From NCBI GenBank assembly GCA_963971425.1, contig OZ020519.1, positions 14,276,028-14,340,027 of the forward strand: DNA of 64,000 nucleotides. Reading direction: 5' to 3'. A model generated the notes under the pieces. It saw only the letters and a list, made by a program, of their open reading frames with translations. It was not told the origin of the DNA and made no database searches. The DNA comes from Bryoerythrophyllum caledonicum (lineage: Eukaryota > Streptophyta > Bryopsida > Pottiales > Pottiaceae). The position numbers and the translations under genes are program-made. Shown piece after piece: positions 10,190 to 20,095 of this stretch (position 1 is the stretch's first letter; every line of letters begins with the position of its first letter).

Positions 10190-10681
10190 AGTGATAGCGA
10201 GAGCGAGGAGGAGGAGGTTTCGGATCTTGAGGATGACATCCCAGTGGGAGGTGAGCCGGGAGGCGCGCTGGCGTCCAAGTACTTACAGGGGGACTCCGAC
10301 AGCGATGAGTCGGAGGACCAGGGACCGCGGCAGGTGCGGTCCGCAAAGGATAAGCGGTTCGATGAGCTGGCGCAGACCACAAAGCAGATGAAGAATCACA
10401 TGAAGATCAACGATTGGGTGCAGCTCCAGGAGAGTTTTGAGCGGCTGAACAAGCAGTTGGAGAAAGTGAACCGGGTGACGGAGTCTGCGACCGCACCCCG
10501 CATTTACATCAAGGCCCTGGTGATGCTGGAGGATTTCCTCAACTCGACGCTGACGAACAAGGAGGCGAAGAAGAAGATGAGCCCCAGCAATGCTAAGTCT
10601 TTGAACTACATGAAGCAGAAGCTCAAGAAGAACAACAAGCTGTTCGAAACTGATATTGAGAAGTTCCGTGAGATTTATTGA
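10190..10681 (+). pseudogene. eIF3 subunit c, N-terminal exon fragment
   Basis: The frame from a consensus splice acceptor (ttgaattcag, AG at 10188-10189) encodes the acidic Ser/Glu start [16 protein letters not shown], then [56 protein letters not shown] and [13 protein letters not shown]. This is the conserved N-terminal region of eIF3c, a scaffold subunit of the eIF3 initiation complex that contacts eIF1 and eIF5. It ends at TGA (10679-10681) just after KFREIY. Full-length eIF3c is several times longer and has a PCI domain, which is absent here. The short first coding exon expected upstream (with an SRFW-type start) is not visible. The exon is GC-richer than its surroundings and free of internal stops, so this is either a recent truncated duplicate or a short expressed eIF3c-like gene. 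Confidence 0.75.
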
Positions 10682-11025
10682 TTTCTGGAGTGGAGGAAGT
10701 TGTAAGGACTTTGTCCGTCACTTTGTTCCGTAGCTACTTTGTTATGTTATCGAAGTGAAGTTGGTCATCAGTTTTGTGATCTCTTCCGTTATTATTCCAT
10801 TTTGTGTCTGAGGAACTAGGGTTTTGTGTGATCTGATTCTCATCCACCAATCGTCACACTTCATTGTGCCTTCTACACTATAACGTAATGTAGCCTGTAA
10901 CCCCTAAATGACAAAAGTTCCAAGGTGGGCTTTTGCAAGTCTTGGGCATGTTTCCATAGTTGCAATTTATATTTACAATTTGTGAAATTTTGTACAAAGA
11001 TGCAAGAAGACAAGAGGGGATCTCT
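10682..11025. other. Downstream flank of eIF3c fragment
   Basis: No gene. The first 200 bases are T/G-rich and could serve as a 3' UTR. A stretch near 10896 (taacccctaaatga) resembles the MITE terminus found at 11026. Confidence 0.5.
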
Positions 11026-11949
11026 TTAACCCCTAAAGGACCGTGACATTTTCACTCCAAAAACACTTCAATTGTTGATTCTAGTGCAATGAGCAATGAA
11101 GAAAACAAAACTTTTCACTTATACTTTTAACCGTAGGATCTCACGTTAGACATACTAAGTAGTATACTTACAAAATTTCAAAAACTTTGACCGCACGGAT
11201 TGAAAGATTATAGTGTTTGAAGTCAAGAAAATGGTTAATTTTCTTCCCAGCGTTTAGTGGATCATCAGACTTTGACTTCACTTGGTATCTAATTTTTACA
11301 CTACACAAGGTCTAGTTTTCTTTCCATTGTGTTAAGCATGATGTTAGTTCCCTATACACTAAGATTTTTAGAGGTAGAGAAGAGGTGTAGCATATTCAAA
11401 ACAAGTGTGCAAGAAGTGGAGGTTCAAAAATTGTGAATTCACGTTTTATTTTTTTGTGAACTCAATATGTTTTAGAATGATAATCCAAACGGTCAATAAG
11501 AAATTTTCCACCACATATTGTTTTTGAAAAAGTTAAAAATGAAAAATATAAAGATATCTAGGTTTTATGTAGAAAAGATGAAGTTTTTTTTCCTACTTAC
11601 CTGAAACATGTACATCTTTTTACTTGAGTTAAAATGTATTTTTACTATAAATAATAGATTTTTTTTTTGTCATCTTCCAAGAAGGTAATATTCTCTACGT
11701 GTACAAAAAATCTCAATATCAATAGAAACTTCTAACAAAAGTTTTGGAGCTGCCCGGAGTCTTCAATTCAATTTTGAGTGGTACTAACTTTCAAACCATG
11801 AATCTCCCCCAAAAAAAAAACCTCCAAAAAGCTCTCAACAGGGAATATCTAGTATAAAATTTGAAAGAAAAGTGTATTTTTTTTAATTTTAGGTACCTGC
11901 CCAAAATCTAAAACACCCCTCTAAGGGAATTTGGTCCTTTAGGGATTAA
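11026..11949 (+). mobile_element. piggyBac-like MITE, copy 1
   Basis: A 916-bp element bounded by TTAA on both sides (11026-11029 and 11946-11949). The inverted termini are CCCCTAAAGGACC at the left and GGTCCTTTAGGGA at the right (12 of 13 matched). Termini beginning with C-runs next to a duplicated TTAA are the hallmark of piggyBac elements. No transposase ORF is present. The interior matches, in opposite orientation, the copies at 13069-13654 and 16126-17070 (block ttgaccgcacggattgaaag here, its complement at about 16890-16910). Confidence 0.75.
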
Positions 11950-12179
11950 ACCATAATATAGACAGATGGTAAGGGAAGGAGGGTATCAACAAAACCTGGC
12001 CCCTATTTTTATGTTGGAAGGGGGCCCTATTTAGACCAAGGTGGGCCTTCCAAGGATAATTTGGGACTGCAGGACCCAAATTTGGCAATAAAGTCTCAAA
12101 AAAACTCTTAGACCACCGAAATAGAAAAAGCCAGAAAAAAGAGGCCTACCCCTGATCCACCATCCGTGACATCCATCTA

Positions 12180-13654
12180 TATGCAATAAAGAGATTTGAC
12201 AAGAGTTACATGGGAATTTTTCTCATTGAACCACTAGAAAAAGGTTATGCCATCTTTAAGGAAAACTTGTCGAATGTTGGCATGTTGGGCAATTTCTAAA
12301 ACTTTTAAAGGGCACTCTAATGAATGTGAGATTTTCAATACTGACAAGTAATATTATTTCCTTTTATATTAAATTTGTTTTTGTCTTAGTGAAAAAAATA
12401 GCATATTAACCCTTTAGTGCCAAGGTGGTTGTTTTTGGGTCAATTCTAGTGCTTTCTGGGGTATAGCTCCTTCTGTGTAAGTTAGATGCATTTTTTTGTT
12501 GGAAATGTGTGTGGCACTAGTTCACACCCTTCAAATGGAACAATTTCTAGGTGCATTAGTGCAAACATTGTAGAGCTACAATGATTTTTGTGAAGTAGGG
12601 TCAACATAAAATGTACCCTATGTGTAGATATTGTTGTGCATTATGTACTAGCTGTTGTGTAGGATCTACCGTAGGTGAACCTCTGGTTCGGCACCTTAAT
12701 GCCAAATAATTAATTAGACATTCGACATTCAAAATAACAATAATGATATTTTCGGGAAGAAATCATCGACTACTATATTTGGCTCGTTTTGGCATCCATG
12801 GGGATTGAACTCAAGACCTTGGGAATCCAAACCTAAGTGTTTATGCATGAAATGCCATGGATGAAGTCTTTTCCAAGCCTTAATCCCCTTTGATGTCTCT
12901 CAATGTGCCAAAATCTGTAAATATACATTTTTTACAATTTTGGCATTTTCAAAAAATATTTTTCCACTTAATTCGGCATGGGCTTCTCTAATTAATTTAT
13001 GCCGGACTAGAGGTTCACCTACGGTAGTACACTTGTAGATTCTTTTGTGCCTTGTGACGACCTCCAATGTTAAGGGTTAACCAAAGTCAAACATTTTCAC
13101 ACATTGTCAAGCAAGGTACCAAAAAACTTCTTCTATTCCACATAAAACGTAGAGATCTTCATACTTTTTACTTTTTATTTCTTCTACAACAATTTGTGGT
13201 GTAAACCTTCTTATTGACCATTTGGATCATAAATCTAAAACATATTATGTTCACAAATATGTAAAACAAGAATTGGCAGTTTTTTGAACCTTCACTCTTT
13301 GGACAATTTTTTTGAATATGCTACACCCCTTTTCTACCTCCAAAATTGGTGTTGAAGGAGCTAATATCATGCTCAACATAATGGTATAGAATTTTGACCT
13401 TATGTAGCAAAGTTTGATGATCCACTCAACTAAGGGAAGAAAATGAACCGTTAATTCTACTTCAAACACTATAATCTTTCAATATTTGAGATTAAAATTT
13501 ATTTGATTTAGTGAGTATGGTACTCAATAAGTCTTAATTTAGATTACATGGTTAAAAATGGAAATACAAGGTCTTGTTTCCTTCTTTACTCATTGCACTA
13601 TAATCAATTGTTTTGAAATGTTTTTGGTGTGAAATTGTCAAAGAAATTTAGGGG
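12180..13654 (-). mobile_element. piggyBac-like MITE, copy 2, split by another MITE
   Basis: The left part (about 12180-12417) matches 16210-16460, and the right part (13069-13654) matches 16460-17070, with shared blocks such as tcaaacattttcacacattg and gaatatgctacaccc. The two halves are separated by about 650 bp that include the MITE at 12666-13027. The right end reads tttaggggTCAA, a mutated form of the terminus plus TTAA. The left terminus is no longer recognisable. No coding capacity. Confidence 0.65.
12666..13027 (+). mobile_element. MITE D, copy 1 (CTACCGTAGGTGAACC termini)
   Basis: A 362-bp element with inverted ends: CTACCGTAGGTGAACCTCTG at the left and its near-complement ending ggttcacctacggtag at the right. 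The inversion extends as a weaker match to attaattag. The interior is shared with 14745-15054. On the - strand it contains gagttcaatcc, which resembles a tRNA B box, so a SINE-derived origin of the interior is possible. No transposase ORF. Confidence 0.7.
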
Positions 13655-14431
13655 TCAAAGGGTATCACTTCTTTACAAAAAGAATGAAAATTGTTTATGA
13701 AATATTCTTGCACAAACTAATCCATCTTCCACTGTTTCAAGCACCTAATATGGGTTGACCCTCAACAACAATATCCATGTCAAATTATCTTTCTACCGTT
13801 GAGATGTGAACATCATTTTGTGGAGAAGATTATGGAGATCTACTATTTGCAAAGGCGTCAGTTTATCCGTGAGCATCATAAGCAAGAAGTGGTGGTCACA
13901 TCAACTCATTAAATTCTTTGTATATTCTAAAATATTCTCACAATAGACTATTAGAGATGCAATCAATGCTTTCTTCATTTTTCTAGATAAACAAGCCATT
14001 TTGTTAAATAAAAAAAATCTCTCAAATATTAGTGCTTCAAAAATACAACAATATATTTCCTTACATGATTTTTTTAGATATCTTATGCTCGTGTTGATCA
14101 CCGTCATGAGGTGGTTGATTTTCTAAGGTTGTACAAGTATTAGAGAAAACAAAGATTGATTTTTAGTTAACTAATGAACAAAGATAGGAAGGACCTCCTC
14201 AAAGAAATCCATGTCATTCTCAAAGGCAATTACATGGCAATAGGGCTTTTGCAACACGTCATATCTATTCTCCTTAATAAGAAAAGACTAGAAAAACAAC
14301 CAACCCTTATCAGAGTCACATAACTCATAATATAATTGAATTAGCCTTGCTTGATTAAAGAATACAAACAAGTCTACTTTACTTCCAACACCATATGCAC
14401 TATACAAAATACCCTCTACCTCCCTATCAAA
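13655..14431. other. AT-rich intergenic stretch
   Basis: No gene, terminal repeats or tandem structure that I can support. The only open frames are short and lie in AT-rich sequence. Confidence 0.5.
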
Positions 14432-14663
14432 CCTAAAATGGCTCTTCTGAGCTTCTTATTCTATAGTATTTATCCTCAAGAGGAAGAAGTAGTTCCATAC
14501 TACTAATCTTTTGTCTAATGGGCATTGCTTTAGTAGTGAAACCATCAACCTAAAATGGCTCTTTTGAGCTTCTTATTCTGTAGTATTTATCCTCAAGAGG
14601 GAGAAGTAGTTCCATACTACTAATCTTTTGTCTGATGGGCATTGCTTTAGTAGTGAAACCAGC
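14432..14663 (+). repeat. Tandem duplication, 117-bp unit
   Basis: The unit beginning cctaaaatggctctt occurs at 14432 and again at 14549 with only a few differences, ending gtagtgaaacca in both. Part of it (agtagttccatactact) is itself nearly palindromic. It overlaps the repeat family that recurs near 17130-17280 in inverted orientation. Confidence 0.85.
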
Positions 14664-14744
14664 AGACACTTTATTCACGCTGACCTCTTTTGGAGACCGG
14701 AGTTCTTCTTCTTTATGATGCATAAGTTTAAAGTCTATCTAAAT

Positions 14745-15054
14745 GATGTCAGCATTCAAAACAATAATAATGTAATTTTCGGCAAGAAGTGAGAGACTAC
14801 TGTATTTTACCTACTTTGATGTCCATGGGGATTGAACTCAAGACCTTGGGATTCCAAACCCAAGAATTCATGCATGAGAGGCCATGAATGAAGACCTTTC
14901 CAAGCCTTAATCCCTTTGATGTCTCTCAATGCGACAAAATCTGTAAATATACATTTCCAATAAATTCGGCATTTTCAAAAAATTATTTTCCACTTAATTC
15001 GGCATGGATTTTTTCTAATTATTTTAAGCCGAACTTAGAGGTTCACCTACTGTA
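14745..15054 (+). mobile_element. MITE D, copy 2, left end missing
   Basis: Collinear with the interior and right end of the element at 12666-13027: shared ccatggggattgaactcaag, ccaagccttaatccc, gatgtctctcaatg and cacttaattcggcatgg, with the right terminus gaggttcacctactgta. The left inverted terminus is absent. Confidence 0.7.
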
Positions 15055-15210
15055 TTTCACATTTGTCTTGAAGTTAACATCCCAACAGAAATAAGATTGG
15101 TCAACTGACCATTAGAGGATAATGCAAAATCCTTGTTCACAAATCCATTTCTATCAATATAAAACAAATTATGACCTTCAAGACCAAGTGGCCATGGTTG
15201 CCATTCAATA

Positions 15211-15820
15211 CAAACAAATGCTTGGTAGAGAAATGAGAAGAAGAAAAAGAAGAACTATGGTCTCCAAAGAGGACTAGTGTAAATGTAATATTTGTTCATT
15301 AACTTCACTAAGCATATAGCCACAAGACATAGGTTAGTGTAACAGAACTACTCCCCCTCTTTTTAAGGTAATTGCTTTTAGTAAAACAGAACTACACTAA
15401 ATATCATTTTTAGTGTAGCACCCAGTAAATGACTTGTAAATGCTATAAGTTTTTACTTTAAGTAAATATTTTTACCAACTATTTCTATAATGATCCTTTT
15501 ATTTGAATACTATAGAGAGTTGTGCTCTTGGTAAAAATTGGCATCAAGAGTAAAAACTTATTGCATTTACAAGTAATTTATAGGGCACTACACTAAAAGT
15601 GATATTCAGTGTACTCCCCCCGCTTTTTAGGGTAATCGCTTCTTAGTGTAATACAAACAAATGCTTGGTAGAAAAATGAGAAGAAAAAGAATTGCGGTCA
15701 CCAAAGGGGACTTGCGTGAATATAGTATTTGTTCATTTTATTCACTACGATCATGGCCACGTGACATAGGATAGTGTAATAGAATTACTCCCTCCTTTTT
15801 AGGGTAATCACATTTCTACA
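15211..15820 (+). repeat. 441-bp tandem duplication carrying a foldback element
   Basis: The block acaaacaaatgcttggtaga recurs at 15211 and 15652, followed in both by gaagaa-rich sequence, a tttgttca block and an actccc-tttttagggtaat block. The second unit is partial. The foldback element at 15390-15614 lies inside the first unit, between the two partial copies. Confidence 0.7.
15390..15614 (+). mobile_element. Foldback MITE E, copy 1
   Basis: The left arm starts actacactaaatatca and the right arm ends tgatattcagtgtact. The two arms pair over about 65 bp, including gtaaatgctataagttttta against its complement. Each arm also contains the shorter internal palindrome tagtgtag/ctacacta. No ORF. 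A second copy is at 39542-40015. Confidence 0.75.
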
Positions 15821-15849
15821 CTAAGTGCTTCCCTATACTAAGACGTGTC

Positions 15850-16040
15850 TTACAGGTAAGGGACATGTCATCCCTTCCAAGGGCCTTGTGGGTACCCATA
15901 CAATGAGGTCTTGAGACCCCTTACCATAGTTACGTGGACTATGGTGGTAGGCACCACACCCGCAATGGAACTTGAACCCACAACCATCTCACCGGTGTGC
16001 CATGACCCAAACCACCACACAAGGCCGTCGAGCTTTAGAA
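15850..16040 (-). mobile_element. tRNA-derived SINE-like unit
   Basis: On the - strand a B-box-like GGTTCAAGTTCC (15978-15967) lies downstream of an A-box-like TGGCACACCGG (16001-15991), at the spacing of a pol III promoter in tRNA-derived SINEs. The sequence does not fold into an intact tRNA that I can identify. Ends are approximate and no terminal duplication was found. Confidence 0.5.
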
Positions 16041-16121
16041 AAATGAGACAATTGAAGTTGTTTTTCAAAATTCACTTCAACCTATGAATCTTCTTCTTGC
16101 AAAAAAAGTAACAAGCTTTTG

Positions 16122-17074
16122 TTAACCCCTAAAGGACCAAGTGTCCAAAAAGGTCCATTTTGAAAGTTCGGTCAGGTTCCTATGGTGTCAATTTCCAACA
16201 TTTTTCTTTGAAATTTTTACTATAGAAAGACATTACCAAGACCTTAGTGGGAAAACAATTTTTTCCTAAATTGGACATTTGATGAAAAAGTTATAGGGTT
16301 TTGAATTTTAAATGGGGAGGGCGGGCACCTCGGGCACCTCCAAAAACTTTTGATAGGACACTCTATTGAAAGTGAGATTTTCAGTATTTGCAAGTAATAT
16401 TATTTCCCTTCATATTGTCAAAAAAAAAATCTTGTCTTTAGTGAAAAATAGCATACCAACCCAAGTCAAACATTTTCACACATTGTCACTCATTGTCGGG
16501 CAAGGTACCAAAAAAACTTCTTCTTTTCCACATAAAACCTAGAGATCTTCATATTTTTCACTTTTTATTTTTTCCACATCAATACGTAATGTAAACCTTC
16601 ATATTAACCATTCGGATTATCAATCAAAAACATATTAAGTTAAAAAAAAATAAAGTGTGAATTAACAAATTTCGAGCCTCCACTCCTTGCATACTTGTTT
16701 TGAATATGCTACACCCGGTCTCTACCTCTAAAAATTGGTGTGTAAGGAGCTAACATCATGCTTAACAAGATGGTAATAGATTTAGACCTTGTGTAGTGAA
16801 AAAATTTGACACCAACTGAAGTCAAAGTCTGCTGATCCACTAAACGCAGGGAAGAAAATGAACCACTTGCTTGACTTCAAACACTATAATCTTTCAATCC
16901 GTGCGGTCAAAGTTTATGAAATTTTGTACATGTATTATTTAATAGGCCTTTATTGAGATCCTACTGTCAGAACTAAAAATAAAAGTTTTTATTACCTTCT
17001 TTATTCATTGCACTAGAATCCATTCATTTTGAAGTGTTTTTGGTGTAAAACTGTCTTGGTACCTTAGGGGTTAA
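16122..17074 (-). mobile_element. piggyBac-like MITE, copy 3 (complete)
   Basis: TTAA occurs at 16122-16125 and 17071-17074. The termini are CCCCTAAAGGACCAAG at the left and CTTGGTACCTTAGGGG at the right. The 945-bp interior is non-coding and matches copies 1 and 2. This is the best copy for defining the family ends. Confidence 0.8.
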
Positions 17075-17370
17075 GATAATGGGCTCTTTTATGGTGGTAC
17101 TAGTAAAAATCTCAAAGTAACAGTAGTAGTAGTAGTAGTAAGAACTCCGGTCTTCTAGAAGGTCGGCGTGAATAAAGTGTCTGTTCGTTCCATTCACTAT
17201 ATCGATGCCCAGAAGACAAGGATAAGTGGTTGGGAACTACTTCCCTCTTTCGAGGGTAGACACTATGGAAAGTAGTAAGTGACCGAGGAAAGGGAAAGTT
17301 TTTCTTTAGAAAACGGTGTTAAAGAGAGGGATGCAAAGGGTTGATTAATTGATTAAGAGTAATAAAACGG

Positions 17371-17404
17371 TTTTTTTTTTTTTTTTTTTTTTTGTTTTTT
17401 TTTT
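17371..17404 (-). other. Poly(A) tail of LINE copy B
   Basis: T23-G-T10 on the + strand, hence an A-rich tract ending the - strand element. It marks the 3' end of LINE copy B, or of a retrocopy carrying the ORF just upstream. Confidence 0.7.
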
Positions 17405-17541
17405 GGTAGATGCAATACAAAAACAAAAGTTTGAAGAAAGAAGAAGTTCAACTGAAGCTCAAAGGCTAATTGTACCAAGTGAACTAAGCGTTTTAGAGAA
17501 TATAGGAATTGATGTTTGGTGATAAAGCTATTAAGAAAACT

Positions 17542-18216
17542 TTAGGGGAGGTGCAAGAGTCTAAGCGTTCTCTGCATCATGTCTCCGACTTGGGCCGACA
17601 GCTGTTCTTCCGATAATTCTTTCGGATGTCCAAGAAGCCAACGGTTATGACCCCAATGTGTTGCGCCGTCCTTGGGTGGTATCGGGTTGGCGATTAGGCC
17701 CCATAGTTGGTCTTGATTGGGTCCTTCATATGTTGCTTTAAAGTAACGAATTGGTCCGTCAGCCTCGGTCCTTCCGACCCATAGAAATTGGCTTAATACT
17801 CGTGCTTGACCTCGAATGAGATCTCCAATGAACCTCACTTGAGCTCTGTTAGTGGCAGAAGGCTCGGGTCTCTCTGGTACGCGAGTAGGTAAAGGAAGAT
17901 AAATCGGCGGTCCTGGACAAAGAGGCGCTCTACTAGGACATCCAAAGTTCAGAGGGCCTTTGATTCTAGGTCTTTGGTAAGGTGGTTCCAAAACTAAGTC
18001 AGTGGTAGGTGGACAAATGCGGTGTCTACTCTGAGGAGAGGGTGGTTGTGTGAGAGGAAGATTATGATCTGGAAGATCAGAAAATGAGAGCTCTTGCTCG
18101 GCATGTGTAGTTTGAGATACTATCATCGGTTGGGAGTCCGTGTTAGCAGAAGGTTGAGTATTGACATCTACAGGGTTGTCAGAACTCGAGGAGCGATACC
18201 ATATAGTGTTAGACAT
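17542..18216 (-). CDS. ORF3 at the 3' end of LINE copy B, unknown function
   Basis: An intact 224-codon frame from ATG (18216) to a stop at 17542. Residues 1-95 are Ser/Thr/Pro/Gln-rich and probably disordered. Residues 100-224 look folded, with the blocks VRFIGDLIRGQARV, SQFLWVGRTE, IRYFKATYEGP and HWGHNRWLLGHP rich in Trp, Gly and Arg. I recognise no family. It starts 755 bases after the RNase H stop and ends 140 bases before the poly(A). It lacks the extreme A/C-rich, Asn/Thr/His-biased composition of ORF2 and has no stop, whereas ORF2 in the same copy has many. It could be an ORF3 of the LINE, a host sequence carried at its 3' end, or an independent retrogene sharing the tail. Confidence 0.6.
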   Translation of the reverse strand: MSNTIWYRSSSSDNPVDVNTQPSANTDSQPMIVSQTTHAEQELSFSDLPDHNLPLTQPPSPQSRHRICPPTTDLVLEPPYQRPRIKGPLNFGCPSRAPLCPGPPIYLPLPTRVPERPEPSATNRAQVRFIGDLIRGQARVLSQFLWVGRTEADGPIRYFKATYEGPNQDQLWGLIANPIPPKDGATHWGHNRWLLGHPKELSEEQLSAQVGDMMQRTLRLLHLP

Positions 18217-18970
18217 GATGGTATGCGGCGTACTAGGTGATGGGTGCTACTAATGTGATTGGGAGTAGAGATGGATGTGATTTCAGGGACGTCTTTTTTA
18301 TAAGGAAGTGTTGGTGGTAAGATGGATCTTTTAGATTGTTTCCAAATTATTTTGCTTATCAGTGTGAGACAAGTGTCACTATATGTGTGGACCGTTTGCT
18401 ATTTTGTTTTGGGCATAAGTTGTGTGACGGTGGTTTTGTCTGTATATACATAGTGTAGTAAGCATGAATCTCGTGTTGATTATTTTAGCCATAAAGTGGT
18501 TGTCAAGTGAGCATTGTCCATGTTTTGCTTTTAAATTTATGATTGTTTGTCATTTAGTGAGGTATTATTAATAGAACATTATTTAATAGTGAGATGGTGT
18601 TGAGGAGGGGTTTGATGCAATTGACTATGGGGGTCATATATTATGGGTATTGGTTGGTTATTTTCAATGCGTCTTTTGTGTAATAGTATAGACATGGCAT
18701 GGTGGGTGGCGATGGTGTTAATATTTTTTAATGTGTGTTTAATATTGGTGATTGGGAGTTTGAATCTTTCTGCAAGTATTGTTATTGGCGGGGTATGGGA
18801 TGTGGCTCTAGCTCCAGCTGTAACAATGATGATAGGATCAACTTTCCAGCCATGGCTAATTATACTATCAATTAGTGGTTGGTATTTAATGATTTTGTTT
18901 AGAGTTGTTTGAGTTGAGAATCTGTCATTGCAGTATGCAAATTCAATAAATTGTATTGTTAAATTTGGGT
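18217..18970 (-). other. Spacer between LINE ORF2 and ORF3
   Basis: A/C-rich in sense, like ORF2, so probably the 3' UTR of the LINE proper. It ends near 18970-18990 in a C-run on the sense strand (G-run on +). No further domain seen. Confidence 0.5.
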
Positions 18971-20095
18971 TTATAGTGGTGGGGGGGGGGTGGCGTTTAG
19001 TTGGAGGCCTCGAACGCAGAGTATGTCAGGCCTAAATCGAGCGTTACAATGGCATCTAAGGAGGAGGCATGTACATGGAAGGAGCCATGGGGGGACGGTG
19101 TTTTCCGGTGGGTTATTGTTGTAGGTGCCTGCGTTCATGAGGATGTAGCAATGGGATTTATTAGAGGAAATTAACATTTTTCGAATTTCCCATACAGCTT
19201 TATTATGGCGTTTTGTAATTAGGGCGTGGATGTGGGGGTGGTGACATTTCAACAAGAGATGATGCCATGTGTCAGGATCAGTGGAGTTACATATGGAGCA
19301 CGTTATATTGGGAAATCTGATATGTCCAAAGAATAGTTGTTTTCGAGCGTTTCCCATATATTGTCCAGTTTGGAATTTAATGAGACTTGTAGTTTGGGCG
19401 TCAGTGATGGTTGAATCGTTCCAAAAGTCAGTTGAGAGTTTTGTATCGATGTCATTGTTATTAAGCCATTTTTCTATGTTGGGAAATTGTGTTGCTATGA
19501 CTACTAAATTGTGACTCCTATCATATTTTAGTAAGTATTTTTCTAAAAATCGTATTGGTCCATTGTCTGGAGAATTTGTCATGTTAGGCCATTGGTCTTG
19601 GTGATAATAATATGGGGTGGGATGTGCAGATTCATGTGGTTTGGAGGCATGTTTATAAGGTATGTTAGCGCCCTCTTTAGCCAATTTGTCGGCTTGTTCA
19701 TTGCCTATTATATTGGAGTGGGCTCTTACTTTAAGTAATATGGTGGGGTGTGTTCTTTTGAGGAGGAGATGAATTATGGAAGTTAAGAGGGTTCGGTCCG
19801 GATGGTTATTATGAGATGTTGGATGTTTTATGTGGGTATTTAGAAGATAAAGGATATTAAGGCAATCTGTGAAGATATATGCTGGCTCATTTGGGAATTG
19901 TTTTAGAATAATTTTTAAAGTTTTATGAAGAGCCATCATTTCTGCTCTTAGTATGTTTTGTAGGCCAGGTAATCGTTTGGAAATGTTTAAGTTTTTTGTA
20001 TAGTTGTGGATACCATATCCGGCAGCTCCGTTTTGCTCTATGTCAGGACTAGTTTCAATCTGTTTTGTGAATGAGCCATCCGTATAGTAACAATA
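18971..20095 (-). pseudogene. LINE ORF2 copy B: RNase H domain and zinc-finger-like tail
   Basis: The frame directly follows the methyltransferase-like segment after one TAA (20098-20096). It contains the four acidic residues and His of a type I RNase H: YTDGSF, RAEMMAL, FTDCLN and, near 19700, HSNIIGNEQAD. This domain would remove RNA from the cDNA hybrid. A C-x2-C-x9-H-x4-C pattern (CSICN...WHHLLLKC) follows near residue 213 of this segment, similar to the zinc-binding motifs after the RNase H of some LINE and plant RT proteins. The domain order EN-RT-RNH places the element with I-type LINEs and not with the common plant L1 without RNase H. Confidence 0.85.

Noticed and set aside
17371-17404. 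Target-site duplication for LINE copy B
   Set aside because: The sequence left of the poly(T) (gtaataaaacgg) was not found near 28200-28300 or near 30950, so no duplication is claimed.
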